Source: a virus
Direction: 5' to 3' (one strand)
IMG/VR virus record: IMGVR_UViG_3300035703_000370
Span: 1-27,112 of that record
Length of the DNA stretch: 27,112 bases
The first letter of the stretch is position 1, and each line of letters opens with the position of its first letter. Shown here one piece after another: positions 12,872 to 19,718 of the stretch. The notes under the pieces are model-generated. The model saw only the letters and a program-made list of their open reading frames with translations. It did not search any database and was not told the origin of the DNA. A program made the position numbers and the translations under genes.

Positions 12872-13022
12872 CTACGAATTCTCGCAGGATGTTCCGCATA
12901 AGAACTCTCCTGATCTCATGGGAAACCCGAGTGCAGTGCTCTTTGAAGTTTGGGTCTTTTACTCCGAGGGTGTCAATCAACGCTAGAGCCTGATGCACGA
13001 TTGTTACTTCCTCGGGCGTCAT
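12813..13022 (-). CDS. Small helical protein of unknown function
   Basis: 69 aa; ATG at 13022, one base after the stop of the coiled-coil gene (TAG-T-ATG). Helical pattern with regular hydrophobic spacing: PEEVTIVHQALALIDTLGV, then EHCTRVSHEIRRVLMRNILREFVDE. The last 20 residues (AKHQGQGGVVHKTHPSN) are probably disordered and overlap the Trp-rich frame. No recognisable family or membrane segment. Tight spacing on its 5' side argues that it is real. Function unknown. Confidence 0.6.
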   Translation of the reverse strand: MTPEEVTIVHQALALIDTLGVKDPNFKEHCTRVSHEIRRVLMRNILREFVDEAKHQGQGGVVHKTHPSN

Positions 13023-13023
13023 A

Positions 13024-13470
13024 CTACTTGCCTCGTTGCTCCAACTGTTGAACGTGTATCTCCAACACCCTGACCTTTTCAGCCATCACCTTCGCATCAG
13101 TCAGGGCCACAAACAGATACGTGATACTGGCCGTGAACAAGCCGGACAGTACACCAAAGAACACACGCGCCAGTTTACTTGCGCCTTCCCACTGGTTCAA
13201 CTCGCGTTTTAGGTCGGCCAGTTCTTTCTCGCGCAGGGATTCCAAGTCCTCGCGCAGACCGTCAACACGCTTCCACATCGTCTCCTTCTCAGCCTTCCAG
13301 TTCTCGTAGTTCGAAGCCATGCGGGTAATCTCGTCCCGCATCTGAACCACGCTGTCCAACTGCTTGTGGATCGACTCAATGCTCGTGCTGATGCCCTTCA
13401 TCTCGGCCTTCATCTCGGCCTTGAGCACAGCAAGTTCTTGCGCTATCTCATGGTTGGTCTGCTGTTCCAT
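13024..13470 (-). CDS. Coiled-coil protein with one C-terminal transmembrane segment
   Basis: 148 aa; ATG at 13470 behind a G-rich ribosome site. Residues about 5-95 are a long coiled coil (ELAVLKAEMKAEMKGISTSI through EDLESLREKELADLKRELNQ). Residues about 101-124 (ARVFFGVLSGLFTASITYLFVALT) form one membrane segment, followed by a second short coiled coil (KVMAEKVRVLEIHVQQLEQ). This layout resembles haemolysin XhlA-like or DUF7201-like phage membrane proteins. Possible roles are an accessory lysis protein, a tail membrane-channel component, or superinfection exclusion. It lies 9 kb from the lysis cassette, so I do not call it a holin. Confidence 0.68.
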   Translation of the reverse strand: MEQQTNHEIAQELAVLKAEMKAEMKGISTSIESIHKQLDSVVQMRDEITRMASNYENWKAEKETMWKRVDGLREDLESLREKELADLKRELNQWEGASKLARVFFGVLSGLFTASITYLFVALTDAKVMAEKVRVLEIHVQQLEQRGK

Positions 13471-13486
13471 ACCGCCCCCCGGTACC

Positions 13487-13966
13487 TTAGAAGGTCACTT
13501 TTACGCGGCCCACCAAGTCGATGTCTTGGGTCTTGCCGATGCCCGCCGTGCCGCCGATGCGCTTGCGGGTAAACAGGCGCGTGCCATCATTGCTTGCCGG
13601 ATTCGTGCCGTTCAGAGCGCCGCTGCTGATACCGATCTCGTACAGCACCACCGTGCTTCCCGGTGTGGTTGAAATCTCAGTCGTGGCGAAGGTGGCTTCA
13701 AACTGGAAGAACGGATCAGATGCCGAGTCCGTGCCCGTGGTCTGAATGACGTTGGTTGACGTTTTCCAGTAAGAGTTCGTACTTGCCTGACCTGCCGCGT
13801 TGTTGGCCGTGCCGCCGCCCAACTTGTTGATCGGGAACGATGGGCCTGCGCCGTCAGCGGCATCGTTGGTGCCAAAACCAAGTGAGTCCACAATGAAGGC
13901 GGCTTTTGTGCCGCTACCAATGGTTCGATCACGAAGAATGGTGAGTCCGTTATCTACGACAGGCAT
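13487..13966 (-). CDS. Beta-rich virion structural protein
   Basis: 159 aa from the ATG at 13966, which has AAGGAG seven bases upstream; the longer open frame to 14110 runs back into the neighbouring gene. Start MPVVDNGLTILRDRTIGSGTK, with later SYWKTSTNVIQTTGTDSASDPFFQFEATF, VVLYEIGISSGAL and TRKRIGGTAGIGKTQDID. Alternating beta strands with Gly/Thr-rich turns suggest a jelly-roll or immunoglobulin-like fold. No catalytic motif. Placement among other beta-rich genes between capsid and connector suggests a head decoration or head-fibre protein (inferred). Confidence 0.68.
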   Translation of the reverse strand: MPVVDNGLTILRDRTIGSGTKAAFIVDSLGFGTNDAADGAGPSFPINKLGGGTANNAAGQASTNSYWKTSTNVIQTTGTDSASDPFFQFEATFATTEISTTPGSTVVLYEIGISSGALNGTNPASNDGTRLFTRKRIGGTAGIGKTQDIDLVGRVKVTF

Positions 13967-13967
13967 G

Positions 13968-14180
13968 TCAGTGCTCCTTGCAAAATGGGATGACCGGGCC
14001 GTAGGGCAGGCCGTCAGGGTCAAGTGCTTGCCGGAACGTGCCCGACACGATGCGCTCGACGGGAACCCCGTCTTGCTCGATGATGGATTCGGTGTAGACC
14101 TCTGCGCCACACTTGCGGCATACCGCTGCCGCGCTTGTTTCCATGCGCTGAGGTTGGGGGTACTTGAGAGATTCGCTCAT
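13968..14180 (-). CDS. Small zinc-finger-like protein
   Basis: 70 aa; the ATG at 14180 overlaps the preceding stop as ATGA, and its own stop lies inside the ribosome site of the next gene. Residues 21-24 are CRKC and the protein ends FCKEH with C67 and H70, so a zinc site of type C-x2-C...C-x2-H is plausible. Between them is EVYTESIIEQDGVPVERIVSGTFR. It resembles small zinc-bearing phage proteins of unknown function. It might be a virion zinc protein or a chaperone; nothing here decides. Confidence 0.65.
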   Translation of the reverse strand: MSESLKYPQPQRMETSAAAVCRKCGAEVYTESIIEQDGVPVERIVSGTFRQALDPDGLPYGPVIPFCKEH

Positions 14181-14338
14181 GGCTCGGTCAATTCTTGGCG
14201 CATCGTGGCCGTGAATGTTGTCGGGTTAAGTCCCCAATCGAGAATCTTGGCGCCGATTTCCTCTAGTTTCTTTTTGGCGGCTTCGGCCTCGGCTTTGGTG
14301 TCGCAGGTCACGCGGATGGTGATGTCGGCTTGAATCAT
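14177..14338 (-). CDS. Very small conserved-looking protein
   Basis: 53 aa from the ATG at 14338, which overlaps the TGA of the upstream gene (TGATG); an in-frame start at 14371 lies inside that gene. The protein reads as one beta strand, one helix and two strands (MIQADITIRVTCDTKAEAEA, then KKLEEIGAKILDWGLNPTTF, TATMRQELTEP), a compact ferredoxin-like or ACT-like alpha/beta shape. No family assigned. Coupled translation on both sides supports expression. Confidence 0.62.
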   Translation of the reverse strand: MIQADITIRVTCDTKAEAEAAKKKLEEIGAKILDWGLNPTTFTATMRQELTEP

Positions 14339-15369
14339 CAGTAAGTCCTCGCGGCGTTGACCACCATCCATGCACGGAAGAATGACGCAGTGTTGGTGGC
14401 GCCAAGGCCAGTGCCGCTTGTGACGCTGCCCGTTGCCCTGATCTGCAAGGCGCTCAACTTCGCTTGATCCTGCCCCACCAATGCCGTCACATCCACCGTC
14501 CTGATGCCCTTAGCAAGCGCGGGCGTGTTGTGGGTGAAGAAGGTGGTGAAGTTGGTGCCGTCCAAGCTGTATTGGTAGGCAATGTTGGTCGTTGGCTGCG
14601 CGATGGCAACACCGGCGGTTGCGCCCTGGTTTTCGACTTGCAGCGTGACGCTGCTGATGACCAAATCGCCCAAGTTCACATCGAGAAACCCAAGCGTCAG
14701 GGCACCTGTTGAGGTGTTGTTCGTCGTACCCGCCAAGCCGGATGAAGCCGCGCTCAAGGTTGCCGCAGTGCCTGTAGTGTTGCCCAATGCGTTGTTTGGG
14801 TTGGCCCATGTGGTGTTTGCCACCACAGCGTTCGCATACCCCGTGAGCGTGGCCGTGATCGGCTCCGTCACCACAGGAGCGTTCACAAAGTTGTCCTGCT
14901 CGATGATCGCCGCTGCGACGTTCTCTCGGATCAGCGGCACCGCTTCAAACACCATCACAGTCGGCGTGATGCGGATAGTCTCGGTCTGCTCAGGCACCGC
15001 CTCCTGCGTGACAAGCCTGATCTGATGCGCCTCGCTGATCGGGGGCAGGGTTTCGGATGCCCGCAGCGCAAGCATCTGCGTGTCGGTCTGCCCCGGCACC
15101 ACTTCCGAAATCATCGGACGCACCGTACTGCGGATCGTCTCTTCGGGTGTCGGGCTCGTTTCCTCCGCGCGGGCCAAGAGAGCCGCAATCACGAACTCTT
15201 GCTGTGCGGGGACGGACTCGGATGCCGCTGTCTTGAGCGCATCACGAACTGCCTGATTCGGCACCACCTCGGGGCGGTCGTAGGTTATCCGCTCGTTGAC
15301 CACCGTATCCCCGCTTGGCGGGATGATGACCGTAGTGCGTTTAACAACCGTCTGGAATATCTTAGGCAT
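14338..15369 (-). CDS. Virion protein with seven SE-x-VP-x-Q repeats and beta-sandwich C-terminus
   Basis: 343 aa from the ATG at 15369, which overlaps the previous stop by 8 bases and follows GGGGC; an in-frame GTG at 15387 is also possible. Residues about 31-155 are about seven degenerate repeats of 17-20 aa: RPEVVPNQAVRDALK, SESVPAQQEFVIAALLA, EETSPTPEETIRSTVR, SEVVPGQTDTQMLALR, SETLPPISEAHQIRLV, QEAVPEQTETIRITPT and FEAVPLIRENVAAAI. The consensus is roughly S-E-x-V-P-x-Q-x-E-x-I. Residues about 165-343 are beta-rich (TLTLGFLDVNLGDL-like strands, then VENQGATAGVAIA, YQYSLDGTNFTTFF, AKGIRTVDVTAL and FFRAWMVVNAART), resembling a carbohydrate-binding or fibre-tip sandwich. I do not recognise the repeat family. 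Likely head or tail appendage. Confidence 0.68.
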   Translation of the reverse strand: MPKIFQTVVKRTTVIIPPSGDTVVNERITYDRPEVVPNQAVRDALKTAASESVPAQQEFVIAALLARAEETSPTPEETIRSTVRPMISEVVPGQTDTQMLALRASETLPPISEAHQIRLVTQEAVPEQTETIRITPTVMVFEAVPLIRENVAAAIIEQDNFVNAPVVTEPITATLTGYANAVVANTTWANPNNALGNTTGTAATLSAASSGLAGTTNNTSTGALTLGFLDVNLGDLVISSVTLQVENQGATAGVAIAQPTTNIAYQYSLDGTNFTTFFTHNTPALAKGIRTVDVTALVGQDQAKLSALQIRATGSVTSGTGLGATNTASFFRAWMVVNAARTY

Positions 15370-15862
15370 AGCGATAGCCCCAGACACTCACCGTCACGCC
15401 AATCGGTGCAAACACACTCAGCGTCGAGGTCTGCACCGGAAATGCTTGCGGCACACCGTCATCCAAGGGGATACCCTGCGTGGCAGAAGCGGTACCGCCG
15501 AACGGGTCTACCCGCGCCGTACTCGTGCCAAGAGTGGTCTTGAAGAACGCATACGCCAACTGCACAGGCGCAGAGAAAGTGAATGTCAGCGCAGAACCGC
15601 CCGAAGTCTGGTCAGGTAATGTCTGCCCGCCAACATAGGTGTCTTCTGAGGAGACGGTGCCCGTGACGGGTTGCGTGGCGGGGAAGTTGGCTACATCAAC
15701 AACACCGCTCACCGCCTGCACCGCAGGGAAGTTCAGGACGTTTACATCCTGTGCCCCGCCGCCACCGCCCATAACGGTGACGGGAATAGGGGTCGAGTTT
15801 TTAACCTCAACCCCTACGTTTTCAACGAGGTGTACGGCGCTTACCCCGCCGACAACCGACAC
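15362..15862 (-). CDS. Structural protein with NFPATQPVTGTV repeats
   Basis: 166 aa; GTG start at 15862 directly after the previous TAA, with a very strong GGAGGT four bases upstream. The N-terminus has VHLVENVGVEVKNSTPIPVTV, then a poly-Gly linker (MGGGGGAQDV) and two beta-arch repeats, VNVLNFPAVQAVSGVV and VDVANFPATQPVTGTV. Such V-x-N-F-P-A-x-Q-x-V-x-G repeats occur in many phage fibre and surface proteins. The C-terminal 90 residues are a beta-sandwich (LTFTFSAPVQLAYAFFKTTLG, ending ITVSVWGYRYA-like strand). Likely part of a fibre or decoration, upstream of the SE-x-VP-x-Q protein with which it is translationally coupled. Confidence 0.68.
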   Translation of the reverse strand: MSVVGGVSAVHLVENVGVEVKNSTPIPVTVMGGGGGAQDVNVLNFPAVQAVSGVVDVANFPATQPVTGTVSSEDTYVGGQTLPDQTSGGSALTFTFSAPVQLAYAFFKTTLGTSTARVDPFGGTASATQGIPLDDGVPQAFPVQTSTLSVFAPIGVTVSVWGYRYA

Positions 15863-16384
15863 TTAGACCTCCAACTTGGCCCGCAGCGTGGCAAGCGATT
15901 TCTCAGCCTTGGCGTGACGCGCTTCCAAGTCCTCGATCTCGGACTCCAACTGCTTGACCTTGGCCGCATGTGCGGCGTCCAGTTCGGCAATCTTCTTGGT
16001 CGCTTCGTCTTCGGCTTCCTTGCGCTTTTGGTTGGCGGCAAACACCGCCGCCTGCGCCTTCACCGACTGGTCGTTGAGCACCGTCAACGCATCCTTGGCC
16101 TTGGCCTTCTCAGCAGCGATGCGCTCCTGCGACTCCTTGGCAAACTGGTTGGCGGACTCGATCAACTCATCAGCGCGAATCTGAGTGTTCTTGATGAACG
16201 TCTCGCCCTCGGCCTTGGCCTTTTCGATGTCTTGCATCACCTTCTGCAACTCTTGTTGCTTCATGGCGATGTGACGCTCCAGATCGTTGCTCTTGCTCAC
16301 GGCGTCAATCACCGCAGGGATGGCAGCGATAGCGGGGCCGAAGGTGTCAGCAAACTTGTTCAGCGCAGCAATATCCACCTTCAT
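15863..16384 (-). CDS. Long coiled-coil phage protein
   Basis: 173 aa; ATG at 16384. After a hydrophobic helix (IAALNKFADTFGPAIAAIPAVIDAV, residues about 5-29), nearly all the rest is coiled coil rich in Ala, Lys, Glu and Gln (MKQQELQKVMQDIEKAKAEGE, then ESQERIAAEKAKAKDALTVL, KRKEAEDEATKKIAELDAA, KQLESEIEDLEARHAKAEKS). No DNA-binding or enzyme motif. Possibly a rod in an appendage, or a scaffold-like helper for the beta-rich proteins on either side. It is distinct from the predicted capsid scaffold at 20161-21108. Confidence 0.68.
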   Translation of the reverse strand: MKVDIAALNKFADTFGPAIAAIPAVIDAVSKSNDLERHIAMKQQELQKVMQDIEKAKAEGETFIKNTQIRADELIESANQFAKESQERIAAEKAKAKDALTVLNDQSVKAQAAVFAANQKRKEAEDEATKKIAELDAAHAAKVKQLESEIEDLEARHAKAEKSLATLRAKLEV

Positions 16385-16385
16385 A

Positions 16386-16721
16386 TCACTCTCCTGACAT
16401 ACCGGCTTGGATGACCTTGAACGACGCCGTTCCAGATGTAAATGCTGTGACGTTGAGCCGCAGCGCCGTCACCGGGAAAGCGTAGTTGCCATCCTTGGAT
16501 GTGGTCTGCCCGGTCAGCGTGGTATTGGGGAACCACGTAGCCAGTGCGGGGTTAAACCCCGGGGCATACACATCATCGAAGGTGTGCTCAACCGTATAGG
16601 TCAAGGACGCTCCGGGCGACAGCACCACCGCAAGACCCACGTTAAACGGGTCGCGGTAGTGATCCATCGGGATCGGCGCAAGCGGGCCTGCCGCTGTTGC
16701 CGTCTGGTTAATGGGGCGCAT
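16386..16721 (-). CDS. Small beta-rich virion protein
   Basis: 111 aa; ATG at 16721. Sequence features: APIPMDHYRDPFNVGLAVVL, SPGASLTYTVEHTFDDVY, then FPVTALRLNVTAFTSGTASFKVIQAG. The DHYRDPFNVGLAVVLSPG stretch followed by YTVEHTFDDVY matches a small structural family I recall from many environmental podoviruses and siphoviruses. A single beta-sandwich fold is likely. Positioned among decoration-like genes downstream of the capsid gene; the exact place in the particle is unknown. Confidence 0.7.
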   Translation of the reverse strand: MRPINQTATAAGPLAPIPMDHYRDPFNVGLAVVLSPGASLTYTVEHTFDDVYAPGFNPALATWFPNTTLTGQTTSKDGNYAFPVTALRLNVTAFTSGTASFKVIQAGMSGE

Positions 16722-16733
16722 GGCTACCCCCTA

Positions 16734-17213
16734 TCAGGCGTTGAACGAGCCGGGAGCAGAAGAACCATCCGACTCACGCATCACGTACTCAATCAGCAGC
16801 GTCCCCGTACCCGTGGTAGAGGTGCCAAGCGAATACTGCACAAACACATCGGTCGGGCCGACATTGACCGCCAGAGCCGCAGCAGCGGCAGTCGCAGCCA
16901 GAGTCACCGAGGCAGAACCCGCAGTGGTGATGGTCGTGGCACCCGAGATGGCCGTTGTGGTCGTCCCGTTGTTCAGGCTGACCGTGATGGTCTGTGCGGC
17001 GCCAAAGGCGGTCGTCGTGACGAACTGCATCGACACAAGCATCGCGCCTGCGGGCAGAACAAATGCGACGGTGTTGGCCGCAGCGTTACCGGGAACAACT
17101 GCCGACTGAACGACAGTCGTGGCACCCGTGTTGCGGATATTGCCAAGCGTGGTGCCGGTGGTGTTCTTGACCGTACCGAGCAGCCAACTGCCCAAGTGGG
17201 TAGCGATTCCCAT
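16734..17213 (-). CDS. Beta-rich virion protein (MGIATHLGSWLLG type)
   Basis: 159 aa; ATG at 17213 with GAGGA six bases upstream. The start MGIATHLGSWLLGTVKNTTG is a pattern I recall from many phage structural proteins. The rest is Thr/Ala-rich beta strands (VAFVLPAGAMLVSMQFVTTTA, then ITVSLNNGTTTTA, VFVQYSLGTSTTGTGTLLIEYV). No catalytic motif. This is the first gene after the GIY-YIG insertion and before it presumably followed the capsid gene directly. Probably a head decoration or minor capsid protein; uncertain. Confidence 0.7.
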   Translation of the reverse strand: MGIATHLGSWLLGTVKNTTGTTLGNIRNTGATTVVQSAVVPGNAAANTVAFVLPAGAMLVSMQFVTTTAFGAAQTITVSLNNGTTTTAISGATTITTAGSASVTLAATAAAAALAVNVGPTDVFVQYSLGTSTTGTGTLLIEYVMRESDGSSAPGSFNA

Positions 17214-17231
17214 GATAAGTCCTCAATCTGC

Positions 17232-17273
17232 ACCCACTGTCTCTGAGGAAGCCCGCCAAGTCGGTCAGTGGGT
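17232..17273. repeat. 8-base inverted repeat between GIY-YIG gene and virion gene
   Basis: ACCCACTG (17232-17239) is repeated as its reverse complement CAGTGGGT (17266-17273), with 26 bases between. It lies in the 86-base gap between the GIY-YIG stop and the start of the next virion gene. No T-run follows, so it is not a plain intrinsic terminator. It could be a hairpin affecting mRNA stability, or an endonuclease recognition site. The rest of the gap shows only the ribosome site of the downstream gene. Confidence 0.55.
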
Positions 17274-17299
17274 TGGTGATGAAATCTTGGTAGTGGTGT

Positions 17300-18031
17300 T
17301 TATACCTCGGGGGTGGATTCCGCGCAAGCATATTTGAACGACCACCCCTTCATAGGCCCTCGCGTAATTGCCGCGCCAGATTGCAGGGCTCGATTAACTG
17401 TCGGGGGCTTCAGAGCGAGGGTTTCCCGAAGGGACTGGATACTGTCAAATACCTCTGTCCTGCCCTCGGGGTCGGTGACCACAACTGCCTTGCTGACCTT
17501 GGCCCCATGATCCGGGCGCTTCTTTCCGTACCAATAGTTGCCTTCACCGGACAGGGTGGCGCTGATCTTGGCACGGGTGGCGGAAGACACTGGACGCCCT
17601 CGAAGGGTGAGACTGCGCTTGGCTAGCGTCTCGGCAGAGGGTACGCGCCCTTTACCGGCTTCAGATATTCGCCGCTTCGCGTCTGCCGTATGCCTAAGCC
17701 CCCAAGTCGGGCTTGCCTCACCGCTCATACCGAGCATAGGGGCAACTGCATCTACGCCGATGTTGTAGCAATAGTCTTTACCGACATGCTCTTTGAGCCA
17801 CACATTCTCGGCGGCAAGCAAATCGGCGTCCTGCGGCAAGTCCTCAACCACGACAAAAATAAACGCCTGCTCCCCATACTTAACCCATGCCGCTTGCAGG
17901 TGGCGATTGTTGTGTTTGCCAGTACGCAGTTCAGAAAAGTGACGCGTCTTGCGGCGCTTTAAGTCAACGGCGCTGCCGATGTAGAACTTGTTGTTGACGA
18001 TGTTGATGATTTTGTAGATGCCGCGTGCCAT
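17300..18031 (-). CDS. GIY-YIG homing endonuclease with NUMOD domains
   Basis: 243 aa from the ATG at 18031, which has AAGGAG six bases upstream; an in-frame start 11 codons earlier lacks support. The GIY-YIG nuclease (residues 1-90) shows GIY (4-6), YIG (17-19), conserved arginines in DLKRRKTRHF (23-32) and the likely metal-binding glutamate E75 in AAENVWLKEH. NUMOD3-type DNA-binding repeats follow (HTADAKRRISEAGKGR at 114-129, ATRAKISATLSGEGNYWYGKKR at 151-172). An IENR1/NUMOD1-like segment ends the protein (VFDSIQSLRETLALKPPTVNRAL, 194-216). Order and length match free-standing phage homing enzymes of the Seg/I-TevI group. It sits just after the capsid terminator, so capsid expression is not disturbed. 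Confidence 0.92.
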   Translation of the reverse strand: MARGIYKIINIVNNKFYIGSAVDLKRRKTRHFSELRTGKHNNRHLQAAWVKYGEQAFIFVVVEDLPQDADLLAAENVWLKEHVGKDYCYNIGVDAVAPMLGMSGEASPTWGLRHTADAKRRISEAGKGRVPSAETLAKRSLTLRGRPVSSATRAKISATLSGEGNYWYGKKRPDHGAKVSKAVVVTDPEGRTEVFDSIQSLRETLALKPPTVNRALQSGAAITRGPMKGWSFKYACAESTPEV

Positions 18032-18080
18032 TGAGTGCTCCTTGGGGTTCGTCACAGGCAACAACGCCCGCGCTGAACAT

Positions 18081-18110
18081 AATGTACCACAAACTGAACA
18101 AGTAACACAA
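18081..18110 (-). promoter_or_regulatory. Weak candidate promoter for the GIY-YIG gene
   Basis: On the minus strand TTGTGT (18105-18110) and TACATT (18081-18086) are 18 bases apart, a modest match to sigma70 elements, in the only non-coding stretch between the capsid terminator and the GIY-YIG start. A promoter here would make sense because the terminator should stop upstream transcription, but the boxes match poorly. Read-through past the terminator is the alternative. Confidence 0.25.
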
Positions 18111-18112
18111 GA

Positions 18113-18140
18113 GCCAAAACAAAGGGGGCCGAAGCCCCCT
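18113..18140 (-). terminator. Intrinsic terminator with UUCG loop, after the major capsid gene
   Basis: Read on the minus strand: AGGGGGC, loop TTCG, GCCCCCT, then TTTGTTTTGG. The 7-bp GC-rich perfect stem, the very stable UUCG tetraloop and the U-rich tail make a textbook rho-independent terminator. It starts 33 bases after the capsid stop codon. It would separate a highly expressed packaging/capsid transcript from the downstream virion genes and protect the capsid mRNA 3' end. Confidence 0.92.
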
Positions 18141-18172
18141 CTGCAACCCGCATGAATGCTAGGTTTTAGGCG

Positions 18173-19081
18173 TCAAGCGCCCGGCGATGCCCACATCGAG
18201 AGCGGATCAGACCATCCAAAACTGTACCTTTCGCGCGCCTTATACCGTGCGTTTCCAGTATCAAAATCACCGTCCATGGAGGTGGACATACCAGCACGCA
18301 CGAAGTGCTTGAGACCGTTGGGAATGTCAGTGGTCAAGAACCATGCATTGGGGTCGGTCAGGTAGTGGTTCACAGCGTAACCACCGGGGATCGCGCCGTT
18401 GGTCTTCAGTGCGTTCAGGTCGTTGTCGGAGGTGCCGACACGGCCTTCGGTCTGAAGCAGACGGGTTGCCACGAACATCAGTTGCGGCGGCACGATCATC
18501 TTCTTGGGCTTGGCTGCGATCAGCAGGCCGCGCTCATCCGTCCACAGGCTGATCTGGATAACGGCGGCTTCCAGAGAAGTCTCGTTCAGATCGGCGCCCA
18601 CGGTCGGACGGTTGCTGTTGACGCCACCGCCAACCAAGGGGTGGTTGGTTGCAAACAGCGACACGCCATCACCGCCCGGGAAGGCGGGGTTGAAGCCGTT
18701 GTTCAGAACCGCAGCAGCCTTGACCTGCTTGGTGTGGGCCATTGCACGGGCCAGAGCCTTGGTGTACCGGGACGACAGGCTGTCGTACAGGTTGTCCTCA
18801 ACCGCCTCTTCGGTGATCGAGAAACCAAGGGCGATGGTTTCGTGCGTGTAGCGCGTCGTGAAGGCTTCCTGCGCGTTGTCATACGCGATGGCTTGACCTT
18901 CGTTCTTCACCGGAGCGGCGCCGAAGCCTGCGAGTTTGGTTTCCTCTTCGAACGAACGCTCGGAGGTCTCCGTCTCGTAGATTTCCTTGTGCTCTTCGGC
19001 GTAGCGCTTGTACTCCATGCCAAACAGGGCGTTCAGACCCGGCAGGAGTTCCTTCAGTAGTTGGGCACGAGAAATTGCCAT
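18173..19081 (-). CDS. Major capsid protein (Mu gpT-like, HK97 fold)
   Basis: 302 aa; ATG at 19081 with AAGGAG nine bases upstream. Pattern: EYKRYAEEHKEIYETETSERSFEEE (about 23-47), then ITEEAVEDNLYDSLSSRYTKALARAM, KAAAVLNNGFNPAFPGGDGVSLFATNHPLVGG, KKMIVPPQLMFVATRLL and WFLTTDIPNGLKHFVRA. This fits phage major head proteins of the Mu gpT-like family, which adopt the HK97 fold. The NHP motif with preceding GDG and the VPP-L strand are typical. Position after scaffold and a decoration-like gene, and a strong terminator right behind it, support the call. A short coding length without a long N-terminal delta domain agrees with a separate scaffold gene. Confidence 0.88.
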   Translation of the reverse strand: MAISRAQLLKELLPGLNALFGMEYKRYAEEHKEIYETETSERSFEEETKLAGFGAAPVKNEGQAIAYDNAQEAFTTRYTHETIALGFSITEEAVEDNLYDSLSSRYTKALARAMAHTKQVKAAAVLNNGFNPAFPGGDGVSLFATNHPLVGGGVNSNRPTVGADLNETSLEAAVIQISLWTDERGLLIAAKPKKMIVPPQLMFVATRLLQTEGRVGTSDNDLNALKTNGAIPGGYAVNHYLTDPNAWFLTTDIPNGLKHFVRAGMSTSMDGDFDTGNARYKARERYSFGWSDPLSMWASPGA

Positions 19082-19094
19082 TTTGAATTACTCC

Positions 19095-19700
19095 TTAGAC
19101 GCCTGCGGCATTCAGATACGAATGCTGACCGGGGTTGAACTTCACCAAAATGTCGGTGAAGGCATCACCAACCTGCGAGGTCGTGCTGTCCACGAAGCCG
19201 ACAACCCGGAAGGCGGCGGCAGTGGTTTGCGAGGTGGTAGACACCGCGACGTTGCTGTTGCCCGTGCGGGTGTTGCCCGTGCTCGTGCTCTGAGCGTTAG
19301 CCAGAAACACGTTCTCGCCCAGTTTGGCCTGAGCCATCGGGCCGTTGGCCTGCACTTGGAAGATCACGTTGGGGTCATCGACCACGTACACGTTCACATC
19401 GCCAGTGGTGTTGGCGGGGTAGAACTGCGAGTGGATCAGTTGGCCCTGAGCGTTGATGTACGAGCAGCCCACGAAGACGCCCACGGTACCGGCAGAGAAG
19501 GCATTGGTCGTGCCATCAGCGCCAGTGGCGGTCATCAGCGTGATATAGCCGTTGGCATCAAGCGCGACAACACTTCCGTTGAAGATGTTGTTGGCGTGAC
19601 CGGCAGGGTTGATTTTGAAGTTGCGGGTGCTACCGGCATACGGTAGCCCACCCACCAGATTAACGGCGCGAAGACCGTAGGGTGCGGCAGTAGAAGCCAT
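19095..19700 (-). CDS. Head-associated virion protein (probable decoration)
   Basis: 201 aa; ATG at 19700 with AGGAG six bases upstream. The start MASTAAPYGLRAVNLVGGLPYAG, then TRNFKINPAGHANNIFNGSVVAL, is a pattern seen beside capsid genes in environmental phages. The middle has VFVGCSYINAQGQLIHSQFYPAN and VNVYVVDDPNVIFQVQANG; the end is a beta strand with FTDILVKFNPGQHSY. Overall a beta-barrel-like decoration or minor capsid protein is likely. The gene ends 14 bases before the capsid start, so the two are probably expressed together. Family function is not established to my knowledge. Confidence 0.7.
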   Translation of the reverse strand: MASTAAPYGLRAVNLVGGLPYAGSTRNFKINPAGHANNIFNGSVVALDANGYITLMTATGADGTTNAFSAGTVGVFVGCSYINAQGQLIHSQFYPANTTGDVNVYVVDDPNVIFQVQANGPMAQAKLGENVFLANAQSTSTGNTRTGNSNVAVSTTSQTTAAAFRVVGFVDSTTSQVGDAFTDILVKFNPGQHSYLNAAGV

Positions 19701-19718
19701 TTTTCACTCCTGAATGGA

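Noticed and set aside
13024-13470. Tape-measure protein
   Set aside because: Far too short and has only a single membrane segment; no other long helical gene exists, which fits a podovirus.
18305-19060. Plus-strand open frame opposite the capsid gene
   Set aside because: The capsid gene on the minus strand is strongly supported; this frame has no ribosome site and no recognisable pattern.
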